Shown here one piece after another: positions 36,583 through 46,303 of a stretch of 64,000 nt of DNA. The notes below the pieces were generated by a model. It saw nothing but the letters and a program-made list of their open reading frames with translations. It was not told the DNA's origin and did not search any database. The stretch comes from CBDATB01 sp965199745 (GTDB taxonomy: Bacteria > Bacteroidota > Bacteroidia > Cytophagales > Flammeovirgaceae). Location: positions 186,001 through 250,000 of the forward strand of contig CBDATB010000012.1 in NCBI GenBank assembly GCA_965199745.1, read 5' to 3'. The stretch's first letter is position 1, and every line of letters begins with the position of its first letter. A program made the translations under genes and the position numbers.

Positions 36583-36990
36583 TTAAAGCATGTAAGGTTT
36601 AGATATGCTTCGAAATGATAATTCTTTGATAGTCAATATTTTATCAGTTAGTCTTTCTGTCATAGCCGGCGATTTTTTCGAGTACTTGGTCTGAAAATGT
36701 GCCGCTTTCGGGCTGATTGATTCCCTTAAAGCCTGACTTTCTGTACAATAATTGAAAAAAGCAGTCAATTCCTCACAATGATCTCCCACTTTTTGTATCT
36801 ATGACAACAGCGAATTAACCGCTACATTCGCTTGCTTACTCGTTTGGTTCGCTCCTATACCTTGAACTAACAGCAGTAAGGTACTGATTACTTTTGCTAT
36901 GGGGGTGCGTAAACTATAGAACATCATGCTTTTGGTCAATACTCAACGATTATTGCATCTATTGCAATACACTTGACCGTTTTAGAACGA
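36583..36990 (-). pseudogene. Remnant of a zinc-ribbon/HTH transposase (IS1- or ISNCY-like)
   Basis: One minus-strand frame with two in-frame stops reads VYCNRCNNR, stop, VLTKSMMFYSLRTPIAKV, ISTLLLLVQGIGANQTSKQ, ANVAVNSLLS, stop, IQKVGDHCEELTAFF. This order (CxxC ribbon, then FY-LRTP--KV-, then HTH, then W---v--HCEe) is that of the N-terminal DNA-binding half of IS1-like transposases. No DDE part was found, and the last 50 residues are not recognised. With the SRAP remnant next to it this fills the 840 bases between trxB and the dehydrogenase. Confidence 0.5.
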
Positions 36991-37137
36991 CTACTGCTCC
37001 TGATGTTATCACAGAATTGCGATGATTTGCAGTACCCTTTTTTAAAACCTCAGCGAAAGTCTGCATATTACATATGGTAAATTCGCTAAATTATTCTCTT
37101 TCGTTACTCTGCCCAAGTATTTCATAATTCTAGTAAA

Positions 37138-38025
37138 TCACTTAAAAAAGTCAGATACCACCAGTTCTTTCGCACCATTTGAATAATTATAAAAACCTTC
37201 ACCCGATTTAACACCTAGTTTTCCAGCAGCAACCATATTGATTAGTAAGGGGCAGGGGGCATATTTAGGGTTTCCAAAGCCTTGATGCAATACTTCCAAT
37301 ACAGCTAAGCAAACATCTAGCCCTACAAAGTCGGCCAGTTGCAAGGGTCCCATTGGATGGCTCATGCCCAGTTTCATTACCGTATCTATTTCAGCAACGC
37401 CTCCCACTCTTTCAAACAAAGTATGTATTGCCTCATTAATCATAGGCATGAGGATGCGGTTAGCCGCAAAACCGGGATAATCATTAATTTCTACTGGCAC
37501 TTTACCTATTTTTTTGCATACTTCCATGACCCGATTTGTTACTCTCTGGCTGGTTGCATAACCTCTGATTACCTCAACCAATTGCATCATTGGCACTGGA
37601 TTAAAGAAGTGCATACCGATAACTTTTTCGGGAGCTTGGCTAGCGGCAGCTATTTTCGTGATAGCAATAGAAGAAGTATTTGTTGCCAAAATGCTTTCTA
37701 TGGGAGCTAATTCATCTAAATTTTTAAAAATTTTTAGTTTTAGATCTGCGTTTTCCGTAGCTGCTTCAACAATTAAATCAGCATTGCTTACAGCTTCTCT
37801 CATATCGGTAAAAGTGCTAATGTTTGCAAGGGTTGAGGTTTTGGCAACATGCTCAATTTTATCTTTCTTTATCATTCTGTCTAAATTCCTACCAATAGTG
37901 CCAACAGCTTTCTGTAGTGTTTCTGATGAAATATCTACCAAAGCAACGCTATAATCATTCATGGCAAAAATATGTGCAATACCATTTCCCATAGTACCTG
38001 CACCAATCACTGCTATTTTTTTCAT
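37138..38025 (-). CDS. hbd: 3-hydroxybutyryl-CoA / 3-hydroxyacyl-CoA dehydrogenase
   Basis: The enzyme oxidises L-3-hydroxyacyl-CoA with NAD+ or runs in the reverse direction. The ATG at 38025 places the NAD motif IGAGTMGNGIAHIFA directly at the N-terminus (295 residues); the frame is open a further 13 codons upstream without homology. Other marks: ATNTSSI near residue 113, GMHFFNPVPMMQLVEVI near 137 with the catalytic His, and YPGFAANRILMPMINEA near 185. It is single-domain, of the Hbd/PaaH type, not the fused FadB type. Only one base separates the frame of its upstream part from the end of cysQ, so both are in one operon. Confidence 0.92.
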   Translation of the reverse strand: MKKIAVIGAGTMGNGIAHIFAMNDYSVALVDISSETLQKAVGTIGRNLDRMIKKDKIEHVAKTSTLANISTFTDMREAVSNADLIVEAATENADLKLKIFKNLDELAPIESILATNTSSIAITKIAAASQAPEKVIGMHFFNPVPMMQLVEVIRGYATSQRVTNRVMEVCKKIGKVPVEINDYPGFAANRILMPMINEAIHTLFERVGGVAEIDTVMKLGMSHPMGPLQLADFVGLDVCLAVLEVLHQGFGNPKYAPCPLLINMVAAGKLGVKSGEGFYNYSNGAKELVVSDFFK

Positions 38026-38064
38026 TTTAATTATTTTGATAATAAAACATTGTAAATTTATCAT

Positions 38065-38844
38065 TCATGACTGAACATTTGCATAAGCGACAAAATGAGG
38101 GTTGAGTAAATTTTTTTTATTATAGCTAAGTGGCTGCTCACAACTTGTTTCAATAACTTTTCCACCCGATTCTTCCAGAATAATCTGTGCTGCCGCCGTA
38201 TCCCACTCCATCGTTGGAGCTAGACGAGGATATATGTGTGCCCTGCCTTGCGCCAAAATTAAAAACTTTAATGAACTACCTTTTGATACGGCGTTGGCTT
38301 GGTTTAACCGACTGATAAATTCAGAAGTATCTCTGTTCAAATGAGATTGTGAGCATACTACATTTAGTCCTTTATCTTGCATAGAGAAAATAGAAGCACT
38401 TAGTTTTTCTACTTTTTCTCTTGCGTAAAAATAAGCCCCCTGCCCTTTTACAGCCCAGAATAATTCTTTGCTAACAGGCACATAGACTACGCCTAAAACA
38501 ACTTTATTTTGCTCGATCAAAGCAATATTCACCGTAAAATCGCCGTTTCTTTTGATAAATTCTTTCGTGCCGTCCAGGGGGTCTATCAACCAGACTTGCT
38601 CAAATGATTTTCTTTCTTCATAAGGAATTTCTTTATTTTCTTCCGAGATAATAGGAATTTTGGGGGTAAGTCTTTTAAGACTTTCACAGATTAGTTGATT
38701 TGACCGTTGGTCTGCTATGGTCAGTGGGCTTTTGTCTTTTTTATGGATAATTTCAAGACCGCCTTTGTTCCCGTATACTGCCAAAATTTCAGCACCTGCT
38801 GTTTGGGCTATTTCTTTAACTTTTTCTATTAATTTATTCAACAT
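38065..38844 (-). CDS. cysQ: 3'(2'),5'-bisphosphate nucleotidase CysQ
   Basis: It is a Mg-dependent phosphatase of the inositol monophosphatase fold that clears 3'-phosphoadenosine 5'-phosphate, a by-product of sulfate assimilation. I take the ATG at 38844 (259 residues; MLNKLIEKVKEIAQ). Metal ligands are seen in ISEENKEI near residue 69, WLIDPLDGTKEFI near 87 and MEWDTAAAQIILEESGG near 212 (the W-D-AA block). It runs directly into the dehydrogenase gene. No sulfate assimilation gene is in the window. Confidence 0.92.
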   Translation of the reverse strand: MLNKLIEKVKEIAQTAGAEILAVYGNKGGLEIIHKKDKSPLTIADQRSNQLICESLKRLTPKIPIISEENKEIPYEERKSFEQVWLIDPLDGTKEFIKRNGDFTVNIALIEQNKVVLGVVYVPVSKELFWAVKGQGAYFYAREKVEKLSASIFSMQDKGLNVVCSQSHLNRDTSEFISRLNQANAVSKGSSLKFLILAQGRAHIYPRLAPTMEWDTAAAQIILEESGGKVIETSCEQPLSYNKKNLLNPHFVAYANVQS

Positions 38845-39225
38845 AAATTTATGGCTTCTCTGTAATTGCTTAACAACTAATTTTGGCACTGTTAAAAATG
38901 ATTAAACTCGATTTTGAGAATATCATCATTATTTGAAATATAGTTCTGCTAACATATCCTTGTACCGTGAGGTAATCAAACCTTAATAGGTTCAAATCAA
39001 TCCACTATTGCCGAAAGTATCAGAGTTGGAAGCTCGTCTGAATACAGACGGTCGGAATAGTAATTATCTACTTTCGATAGTCTATTCCCGTGTTACGGGA
39101 TTGATTAGCACCGATAAAAAACAGCAATTTAATACTTTCAAAATACTTAAAGATACTTGGCAGGGCAATAATTTTATTAATATCAGTACTTGCTAAGTAG
39201 TTGCGTCTACACTTGAAAAATACAG
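38845..39225. other. Intergenic stretch without a convincing gene
   Basis: Between the cysQ start and the mraY stop. A 62-codon frame from a TTG at 39008 exists but has no recognisable homology and no second sign of coding. No tRNA, terminator hairpin or promoter of good quality was found. It may be eroded sequence. Confidence 0.4.
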
Positions 39226-40437
39226 CTACCTGACTTTTAAAGTAGCCAAAGTCAACAATGCCAACAATAAGCCGATAATCCAAAAACGAGTAACAATTCT
39301 AGTTTCTGGAATACCCATCTTTTCGTAATGATGGTGAATAGGAGACATAAGCAGAATTCTTCTTCCTTCTCCGTATTTCTTTTTACTACATTTGAAGTAG
39401 CTCACTTGGATAATGACCGAAAGGCTTTCGAGCAGAAAGATACCACACAAAATAGGAATTAATAATTCTTTACGAATAATAATAGCTAACACGGCAATGG
39501 CAGCACCCAAAGATAAACTACCCGTGTCGCCCATAAATACTTGCGCAGGATAAGTATTATACCACAAAAAACCGATACATGCTCCTACAAAAGCCGTACA
39601 GAATACGACTGTCTCTCCGCTGTGTGGAATAAACATAATATTCAAATAATGAGCAAAAACTGCATGACCCGATACATAGGCCAGTACGGCAAGTGCAAGC
39701 CCTATAATTGCTGAAGTACCCGCAGCCAAACCGTCCAAACCGTCAGTTATGTTAGCACCGTTAGATACTGCCGTGATGATAAAAGTGACGACCAGAATAT
39801 AACAAATCCATAGCACATTATCGGGGACAAAAAAGAAAAGCGTTGTATAATCGAGTTCGTTATTCTTTAAGAATGGGATAGTGGTTTTGGTAGATTTATA
39901 ATCAACATATCCATCACTGCCAGCAGCATTTATTACTGGGTTGGTTGGCGTATGAAAATCACGAATTAATACATCTTCATGGAAATACAAAGTCAGTCCG
40001 ATGAGTAAGCCTAGAGCTATCTGCCCAAAAATTTTGAACTTACCTTTCAATCCAGTTTTTTTCTTTCTAATGTTTTTAATATAATCATCTAAAAAACCGA
40101 TTAGCCCCATCCACAGTACGGTTATTAGCAGTAAAATTATATAAACATTATACAAATTAGCAAATAGCAGAATAGGAATGACAATGGCTGCAATAATAAT
40201 TAGTCCGCCCATAGTGGGTGTCCCTTTTTTTCGTAGCTGTCTTTCTAAGCCTAAATCCCTAATAGTTTCGCCTATTTGTCTTTTTTGCAGCACAGCAATA
40301 GTACGCCTACCAAATATCATAGCAATGAGCAAAGAAGTAATCATTGCCAGAATTGCTCGAAAACTGATGTACTGAAACAAACCAGCTCCTGCCAAGCTAA
40401 AGGTTTGGTCCAGGTATTTAAAAATATGATAGAACAT
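39226..40437 (-). CDS. mraY: Phospho-N-acetylmuramoyl-pentapeptide-transferase
   Basis: MraY makes lipid I by moving phospho-MurNAc-pentapeptide to undecaprenyl phosphate in the inner membrane. It has 403 residues with about ten membrane helices. Catalytic marks: GTPTMGGL near 74, the DD pair in GFLDDYIK near 116, NITDGLDGLAAG near 230 and the His cluster HHHYEKMG near 370. The extra periplasmic segment of about 50 residues (after LTLYFHED) is usual in Bacteroidota. It stands alone here: neither murE, murD, ftsW nor murG is next to it, unlike in the dcw cluster. Confidence 0.96.
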   Translation of the reverse strand: MFYHIFKYLDQTFSLAGAGLFQYISFRAILAMITSLLIAMIFGRRTIAVLQKRQIGETIRDLGLERQLRKKGTPTMGGLIIIAAIVIPILLFANLYNVYIILLLITVLWMGLIGFLDDYIKNIRKKKTGLKGKFKIFGQIALGLLIGLTLYFHEDVLIRDFHTPTNPVINAAGSDGYVDYKSTKTTIPFLKNNELDYTTLFFFVPDNVLWICYILVVTFIITAVSNGANITDGLDGLAAGTSAIIGLALAVLAYVSGHAVFAHYLNIMFIPHSGETVVFCTAFVGACIGFLWYNTYPAQVFMGDTGSLSLGAAIAVLAIIIRKELLIPILCGIFLLESLSVIIQVSYFKCSKKKYGEGRRILLMSPIHHHYEKMGIPETRIVTRFWIIGLLLALLTLATLKVR

Positions 40438-40774
40438 TATGTTTTTTTAAGTATTTTCCATTCACAATAATACAGGCTAAGTATTCATATATCAACTATT
40501 TTTCGCACTTTCCTGCCATTAACAGCTAAATTTTTTCCGTGTCTTGTTCCCTATTGCGCGGCCGATTTAAAGTACAGACCTAGCTTTCATCGCGCTAGAG
40601 ATCAAAAGATTTATAAAAACAATAAAAAGTTGAGATAATCTCATTAATAATGATTACAAAATCAAACTAAAAAGACACTATTTTCGTTCTTTGAAGGGTA
40701 AAGATTGCGCAACTTATTTTCTTATAATACGCATGAGTATTTATTGATTAATCAAAATTTTTTTACAAGATAAT
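40438..40774. other. Intergenic region between two divergent genes
   Basis: 337 bases between mraY (minus) and the large sorting-domain gene (plus). It must hold both promoters, but I found no clear TTTG/TAnnTTTG pair. One GC-rich patch (CGCGGCCGA near 40556) stands out. No open frame of note. Confidence 0.4.
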
Positions 40775-43700
40775 ATGAAAAAGCAGCTATTGTTTATGTT
40801 GATTGTTTCATCATATTTTTTTGGCGTACAAAATACTTTTTCACAACTGCGTTTTACAGAAAATAAAGGGCAGTGGGATGAAAAAGTGCAATACAGAGCC
40901 AACATTCAGGCTGGCTATCTGCACTTGTACAGGACATCCTTTATTTACACTTACTACGATGCAAAAAAATTAGGCAATTTACACCTTTCGGGTACTCAAA
41001 ACCGCACACATCACGGAAAAACTAACCTCAATACTTCAGTGCCAATTCGGGAAATGATTGCCGCCCATGGCGTGCAAGTACGCTTAGTGGGTACGCAGGA
41101 GAACAGTATTCTCATTCCCGAGCAAAAACATGATCAAATCTACAATTACTTTTTAGGTAAAAACAGCAAAGGCAGCCGTGTGAAAACCTTTGGTAAGGTT
41201 ACTTATCAAAATATCTATTCGCAAACAGACTTAATTTTTTACGATCAAGACAACCATCTAAAATATGAATTCGTCCTCGCTCCAAAAGCCAAAACAAAAA
41301 AAATAGCCATGCAATACATCGGTGCTGATACGATCTTTTTAAAAAACGGCAATTTACATGTTCGCACATCGCTCAATGAAGTTATAGAGCAGAAGCCTTA
41401 CAGTTACCAACTCATTAAGGGAAAAAAAATAGAGGTACCTTGTGCTTTCAAATTAGAAAGAAATATCGTGCGGTTCGTATTTGCCAAAGGCTATAATAAG
41501 AAATATCCACTCGTGATTGATCCTGTATTGGTATTTGCTACCTACTCAGGTTCTGCCGCTGATAATTGGGGCAATACCGCTACTTTCGATATACAAGGAA
41601 ATCTGTACTCGGGTGGGAGTGTGTTCGGTATTAATTTCCCCGTTAGTGTAGGAGCCTATCAGGTCAATTTTAGTGGGCAGATAGATGTTGGTATTCTTAA
41701 GTTCGATTCTTTAGGGACTGATTTAATATATGCAACTTACTTGGGCGGCGAACGCTCCGATGTGCCTATTAGCTTAATTGTGAATAATAGCGGCAGTCTG
41801 ATTATTTTGGGCGTTACTAGTTCAGAAAACTTTCCTACAGGCCCTCTTAGTTATAATGCTACTTTCAGCGGTGGCGATCCCATCACACCACTGGGTAGTA
41901 TGCCCTTTAATAATGGAACGGATATATTCGTAGCTAGCTTAGACAGCAGCGGCGAACAACTGCTCAATGCTACTTACATCGGCGGGAGCGCTAATGATGG
42001 CATTAACGGCGAAGCGCCTAATGCTAATAATGGCATACTCAACAGAAATTATGGCGACGAATACCGCGCCGATGTTATTGTCGATAATGATGACAATGTC
42101 TATGTAGTTAGTAACACTCGTTCTTTTGATTTCCCTGTTACTATTACCGGCACTTTGCAAGGAGTGCAGGACGGTGTGCTATTTAAGTTGAATAAAGAAC
42201 TCTCAACACTAGAATGGTCGCGTTACTTGGGGGGAAGTGCCAATGATGCCATTTATTCTGTCAAGCTAGACACTTCGGGAAATATTATTATTGCAGGAGG
42301 TACAAATAGCTTGGACTTTCCTACAACGAGTGGTGTTTTACACGAAAATATTTTGGGTAATGTCGATGGCTTTGTAAGTGTTTTATCTAATGCAGGCGAT
42401 ACGGTTATTGCTTCTACCTACTTAGGTACAAATAACTATGACCAGGTGTATTTTATCGATGTCGACCGTGACAGAAACATTGCTTGCTATGGGCAAACTT
42501 CTGGCAGTTACCCGATCACTTCGGGGGTTTATTCTAACCCCAACAGCGGACAGTTTATTCACAAACTCAACTCAGAACTCAGCAATACTATTTTTTCTAC
42601 CGTAGTGGGTTCGCGCAGAGGAACGCCCGATATTTGTCCGACAGCTTTTCTGCTCAACAGCTGCTCACATATTTATGTTGCGGGATGGGGCTCGGACATT
42701 GGTGAACCCGGTCATTTTCTGGGTTCTACCAACAGTATGCCCGTATTAGATGCAGACCAAAGCACTACGGATGGAAACGATTTTTATATGGCAGTCCTTT
42801 CTTCTGATGCTTCTGAGCTATTATATGCAACTTACTTGGGCGGAATATCAGGACCCGGTGAACATGTAGATGGTGGAACTTGCCGTTTTGACAAAAACGG
42901 TATTGTCTACCATGCTGTTTGTGCGTGTCGCGATTTAAGTAGTTTTCCCACTACGCCAGGGGCATGGTCAAACGTCAACCGGTCTTCCAACTGTAATAAT
43001 GCTGCCTTTAAATTTGATTTAGCCACTTTGAAAGCACAATTTCAAGTTGTTGAAGATGAAGCTATCTGCGCTCCCAAAACAGTTAATTTCAATAATCTAA
43101 GCATTGGTGGTACGAGTTTTTTGTGGCGTTTTGGCGATGGTACAACCTCTACTGAAGCAAATGATGTAAGCCACACTTATACCCAACCTGGCACTTATGA
43201 TGTTACCCTGCGAATCGAAGATGAGGCAACCTGCCGAGTCCTCGATGTTTTCGTTGCTACTATTGAAGTATCACCACAAAATTTTGGTGTAGGACAAAGA
43301 GTACATACGATTTGCTACAACGATTCCGTACAGTTGAGTGCCTTCGGTGGCGATTTCGGTAGCTATACATGGACGCCAGCGACAGGTTTGAATAGTGATA
43401 CTATTGCTAACCCTATAGCAAGCCCAGACATCACCACAACCTATAATGTCCGAATTGTTAATGAACACGGGTGTATGGTTGATAGCCAGTTTGTAGTTAA
43501 TGTACTCCCTGAGCTATCTGCCGAATTTGAAGTACAAGAATTTGCACAATGTGGCTCAATAGATTTTGTCGTCCTCCAAGATTTATCCACAGGTGCCGAT
43601 AGTTATACGTGGGATTTGGGAGATGGGCGTGTTTTTCAAAATCAGTTTCCAGGTGATACAATTACTTATCAGGACGGAAGCTATACCATTCGTTTGACTG

Positions 43701-44233
43701 TTCAAAATAGTAATGGTTGTACGGAGCAAAAAGAAATGCCCATCACTATTCAACAACTCACTACTGATTTTAATATCTTCTCCGATTATCAGTGTGGTGA
43801 ATTACCTACTATCAGCTTTGAAAATCTTTCCACCCTAGGAGCAGTAAGCACTTGGGATTTTGGAGATGGTACTAGCTTTCAGGGTACTACTCCACCGGCA
43901 CACATTTATAGCGAACCGGCAAACTATACAGTACGATTACACACTGAACTCTCAGGCTGCATAGGTATGAAAGAAAATAGTATTTTTATTGAGTCTGTTA
44001 CACCGCCAAATGTATTTACTCCAAATAGCGATAATCTCAATGAGACTTTTGTAATACCGAGCCAATTTTCAGGCTGGAAATTAGTAGTAAATAACCGTTG
44101 GGGAGAAGTTGTATACGAAAGTGATAATTACCAAAACGACTGGAGTGCTGAAGGTTTGCCAAGTGGTACTTATTATTATAGAATTGTTAGAGACGAACAA
44201 TCTTGTAAAGGTGCGGTGAAGATAATACGATAA
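40775..44233 (+). CDS. Giant SBBP/PKD surface protein with type B (gliding-motility) sorting domain
   Basis: The 1152-residue protein has a signal peptide (FFGVQNTFSQ). Residues about 28-230 are a DUF7948-like domain that starts with FTENKGQWDEKVQYRANI. Residues about 240-760 hold SBBP beta-propeller-like repeats: ATYLGG or similar recurs (ATYSGS, ATYLGGERSD, ATYIGGSAND, SRYLGGSAND, ATYLGGISG), each followed by a hydrophobic segment. Then come three PKD domains (FLWRFGDGTTST near 785, YTWDLGDGRVF near 945, STWDFGDGTSF near 1025). The last 80 residues begin with PPNVFTPNSDNLNETF and contain NNRWGEVVYESDNY, the CHU_C/type B T9SS domain. It is exported by T9SS to the surface; function by family is adhesion or structure, not shown. 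Confidence 0.9.
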   Translation: MKKQLLFMLIVSSYFFGVQNTFSQLRFTENKGQWDEKVQYRANIQAGYLHLYRTSFIYTYYDAKKLGNLHLSGTQNRTHHGKTNLNTSVPIREMIAAHGVQVRLVGTQENSILIPEQKHDQIYNYFLGKNSKGSRVKTFGKVTYQNIYSQTDLIFYDQDNHLKYEFVLAPKAKTKKIAMQYIGADTIFLKNGNLHVRTSLNEVIEQKPYSYQLIKGKKIEVPCAFKLERNIVRFVFAKGYNKKYPLVIDPVLVFATYSGSAADNWGNTATFDIQGNLYSGGSVFGINFPVSVGAYQVNFSGQIDVGILKFDSLGTDLIYATYLGGERSDVPISLIVNNSGSLIILGVTSSENFPTGPLSYNATFSGGDPITPLGSMPFNNGTDIFVASLDSSGEQLLNATYIGGSANDGINGEAPNANNGILNRNYGDEYRADVIVDNDDNVYVVSNTRSFDFPVTITGTLQGVQDGVLFKLNKELSTLEWSRYLGGSANDAIYSVKLDTSGNIIIAGGTNSLDFPTTSGVLHENILGNVDGFVSVLSNAGDTVIASTYLGTNNYDQVYFIDVDRDRNIACYGQTSGSYPITSGVYSNPNSGQFIHKLNSELSNTIFSTVVGSRRGTPDICPTAFLLNSCSHIYVAGWGSDIGEPGHFLGSTNSMPVLDADQSTTDGNDFYMAVLSSDASELLYATYLGGISGPGEHVDGGTCRFDKNGIVYHAVCACRDLSSFPTTPGAWSNVNRSSNCNNAAFKFDLATLKAQFQVVEDEAICAPKTVNFNNLSIGGTSFLWRFGDGTTSTEANDVSHTYTQPGTYDVTLRIEDEATCRVLDVFVATIEVSPQNFGVGQRVHTICYNDSVQLSAFGGDFGSYTWTPATGLNSDTIANPIASPDITTTYNVRIVNEHGCMVDSQFVVNVLPELSAEFEVQEFAQCGSIDFVVLQDLSTGADSYTWDLGDGRVFQNQFPGDTITYQDGSYTIRLTVQNSNGCTEQKEMPITIQQLTTDFNIFSDYQCGELPTISFENLSTLGAVSTWDFGDGTSFQGTTPPAHIYSEPANYTVRLHTELSGCIGMKENSIFIESVTPPNVFTPNSDNLNETFVIPSQFSGWKLVVNNRWGEVVYESDNYQNDWSAEGLPSGTYYYRIVRDEQSCKGAVKIIR

Positions 44234-44366
44234 CGAAAAAGGGATACTCCCTACATGGTACTGCCTGTTTTCATCGTTTCTTTTTGTCCATTACCGCAGT
44301 CTAAGGTATAAGAATTATATATTCATAATGTTATTAATCGTAATTCTTTTATTTGATAACCCTATT

Positions 44367-44715
44367 TTAGAAAACTTTATCATCTCTTTCATAATAAAAA
44401 TAAGCAGGGCAATATAAATTAGGACTGAAGAAAAACATAAGCCTTCGAGCAGTCGTACTTTTTGACTTAGCAATCTCTTTAGTGAGTTTCAACTCTACAT
44501 CTTTTAGTTTTAGCTCCATGTCCTTGATTTCTTTTTGCAAACTCAGCTTTACTTTTTCTATTTCTTTTTCTAGCCTCAGCTCCGTGATTTTTAGCTCTTG
44601 CCGCATAGTAGCCTCTGCGTGTGCTACATCTTTCTTTAGTTGCAAGTGCTTCCTCTTTGTTTTGAAATACTTCACCTAGTATTTCTAGTGCCTTTTGCCC
44701 TAAGCCCGCTTGCAT
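44367..44715 (-). pseudogene. Frameshifted coiled-coil protein gene
   Basis: Two minus-strand frames join: from ATG 44715 MQAGLGQKALEILGEVFQNK with EEALATK, then, after a shift near 44631-44634, DVAHAEATMRQELKITEL and a run of heptads (EKEIEKVKLSLQKEIKDMEL). With one base less in GAAAG the junction reads ATKEDVAHAEAT, the normal pattern of small coiled-coil proteins with a C-terminal membrane helix (DUF1640-like). The C-terminal helix here is degraded (LMFFFSPNLYCPAYFYYE). One point indel would restore most of it. Confidence 0.55.
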
Positions 44716-44827
44716 TAGACTTTTGTATTGAATTGCTGTCGTATAATATATTTGTGTATGCTTGGCTAACGAAGCACAAACCTACGAGGTTTCGGAAAGC
44801 TTTTAGGTTTTCCTTTTTTGCAGAAAG

Positions 44828-45919
44828 TTAACACTGTTCTGGTAAGAGTTTGGAAGATTTGTTTCTCAAATAAAAATCAGCCACTACCAAGGCTGCCATG
44901 GCCTCAACAATAGGTACAGCTCGTGGCACTACACAAGGGTCGTGGCGACCCTTGCCCGAAACAGTTACCGGCTCGCCTCGCGTGTTAATACTCTCTTGGT
45001 CTGTCATAATTGTTGCAACAGGTTTAAAAGCTACCCGAAAATATATATCTTCTCCATTAGAAATACCTCCTTGAATCCCACCTGAATAATTCGTAAGCAT
45101 GCATGGTTTTCCTGCTTCATCAGCATACATAAGATCATTATGTTGCGAGCCTTTCATAACAATACCTTCAAAACCACTGCCATAGTCAAAGCCCTTAACG
45201 GCATTAATACTTAGCATTGCTTTACCCAATTCTGCATGTAGTTTGTCAAATACTGGCTCACCTAAGCCAGCCGGAACACCTTGTATTACGCAACTCACAA
45301 CTCCTCCAATGGTATCTCTACTGTTTCTAACAGCATCTATCAGTTCAATCATTCGATCTGCTATTCGGGCATCGGGACACCTGACGATATTGTCCTCTGT
45401 TTTTGATAAATCAAGATTTTGATAACTTTGGTTCAAACTGATACTGCCAACTTGCGATACATAAGCCGCTATACTTATTCTTTTTTCTTTGAGTAATAAC
45501 TTGGCAATAGCCCCCGAAGCTACGCGTGCTAATGTTTCGCGTGCAGAGCTTCTACCACCCCCTCGGTAGTCGCGTAAACCATACTTGGTATGGTAAGTAA
45601 AGTCAGCGTGTGAAGGCCGGAATTTATCACTGATATGGGAATAATCTTTACTTTTAGCATCAGTATTATAAACTAGCATCATGATGGGCATACCGGTAGT
45701 TTTACCTTCAAATATACCCGAAAAAATTACTATGCAGTCGCTTTCTTTACGCTGTGTGGTAATTTTAGATTGTCCGGGTTTGCGTCTGTCAAGTTCATTT
45801 TGAATAAAATCTATATCGAGTCTCAAGCCGGCAGGGCAACCATCTACGACCACACCCACACCTTTGCCGTGCGACTCTCCAAAAGTACTTATCCTGAATA
45901 ACTTTCCGTAGGTGTTCAT
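44828..45919 (-). CDS. aroC: Chorismate synthase
   Basis: The last common step of aromatic amino acid synthesis: removal of phosphate from EPSP with FMNH2 as cofactor. I take the ATG at 45919 (363 residues; MNTYGKLFRISTFGESHG), although the frame is open to 46000. The signatures GESHGKGVGVVVDGCPAG near residue 13, YRGGGRSSARET near 124 with the flavin-binding loop, and the C-terminal GRHDPCVVPRAVPIVEAM near 320 are all intact. Its -7 region may be TACTTTTG on the minus strand (45957-45964), but no good -33 box was seen. Confidence 0.95.
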   Translation of the reverse strand: MNTYGKLFRISTFGESHGKGVGVVVDGCPAGLRLDIDFIQNELDRRKPGQSKITTQRKESDCIVIFSGIFEGKTTGMPIMMLVYNTDAKSKDYSHISDKFRPSHADFTYHTKYGLRDYRGGGRSSARETLARVASGAIAKLLLKEKRISIAAYVSQVGSISLNQSYQNLDLSKTEDNIVRCPDARIADRMIELIDAVRNSRDTIGGVVSCVIQGVPAGLGEPVFDKLHAELGKAMLSINAVKGFDYGSGFEGIVMKGSQHNDLMYADEAGKPCMLTNYSGGIQGGISNGEDIYFRVAFKPVATIMTDQESINTRGEPVTVSGKGRHDPCVVPRAVPIVEAMAALVVADFYLRNKSSKLLPEQC

Positions 45920-46303
45920 AGCTGATTTGGGTGCCAATTTTTGGTTTTTAATAGCACAAAAGTATAAATAAAAGATATAAACTATTGTAGAGAAAACCAA
46001 GAAAAGAGATCGAGTACTTTAAATTGTTAATTCAACCTAGATAGCTGGTGAACTATTGCCTGCAATGTTTCAAGAAAATATCCACTATCAGTCCACATAC
46101 ACTCAAAAATTATCTATATTATTGATTTGACACTCACTTTACAGCCACATAAGAATAAATAAGTGAGGTCTTCGGCGTACACACTCCAATTCTTTGTTAC
46201 ACTTTGCTGACTTTCTCAAAATTTTACAAACAAAAAATGGCTAAAAAGTATTATTAATTCCATTGATATTATTTCAACCGATATAAATATTAAAAAACAA
46301 TGC
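45920..46303. other. Divergent intergenic region between aroC and ribA
   Basis: 384 bases, AT-rich, with no open frame I could connect to a family and no repeat. It must hold the promoters of both genes. A -7-like TACTTTTG for aroC lies at 45957-45964 on the minus strand. Confidence 0.4.

Noticed and set aside
39008..39196. Open frame of 62 codons between cysQ and mraY
   Set aside because: It needs a TTG start, has no recognisable similarity and no membrane or signal feature; probably chance.
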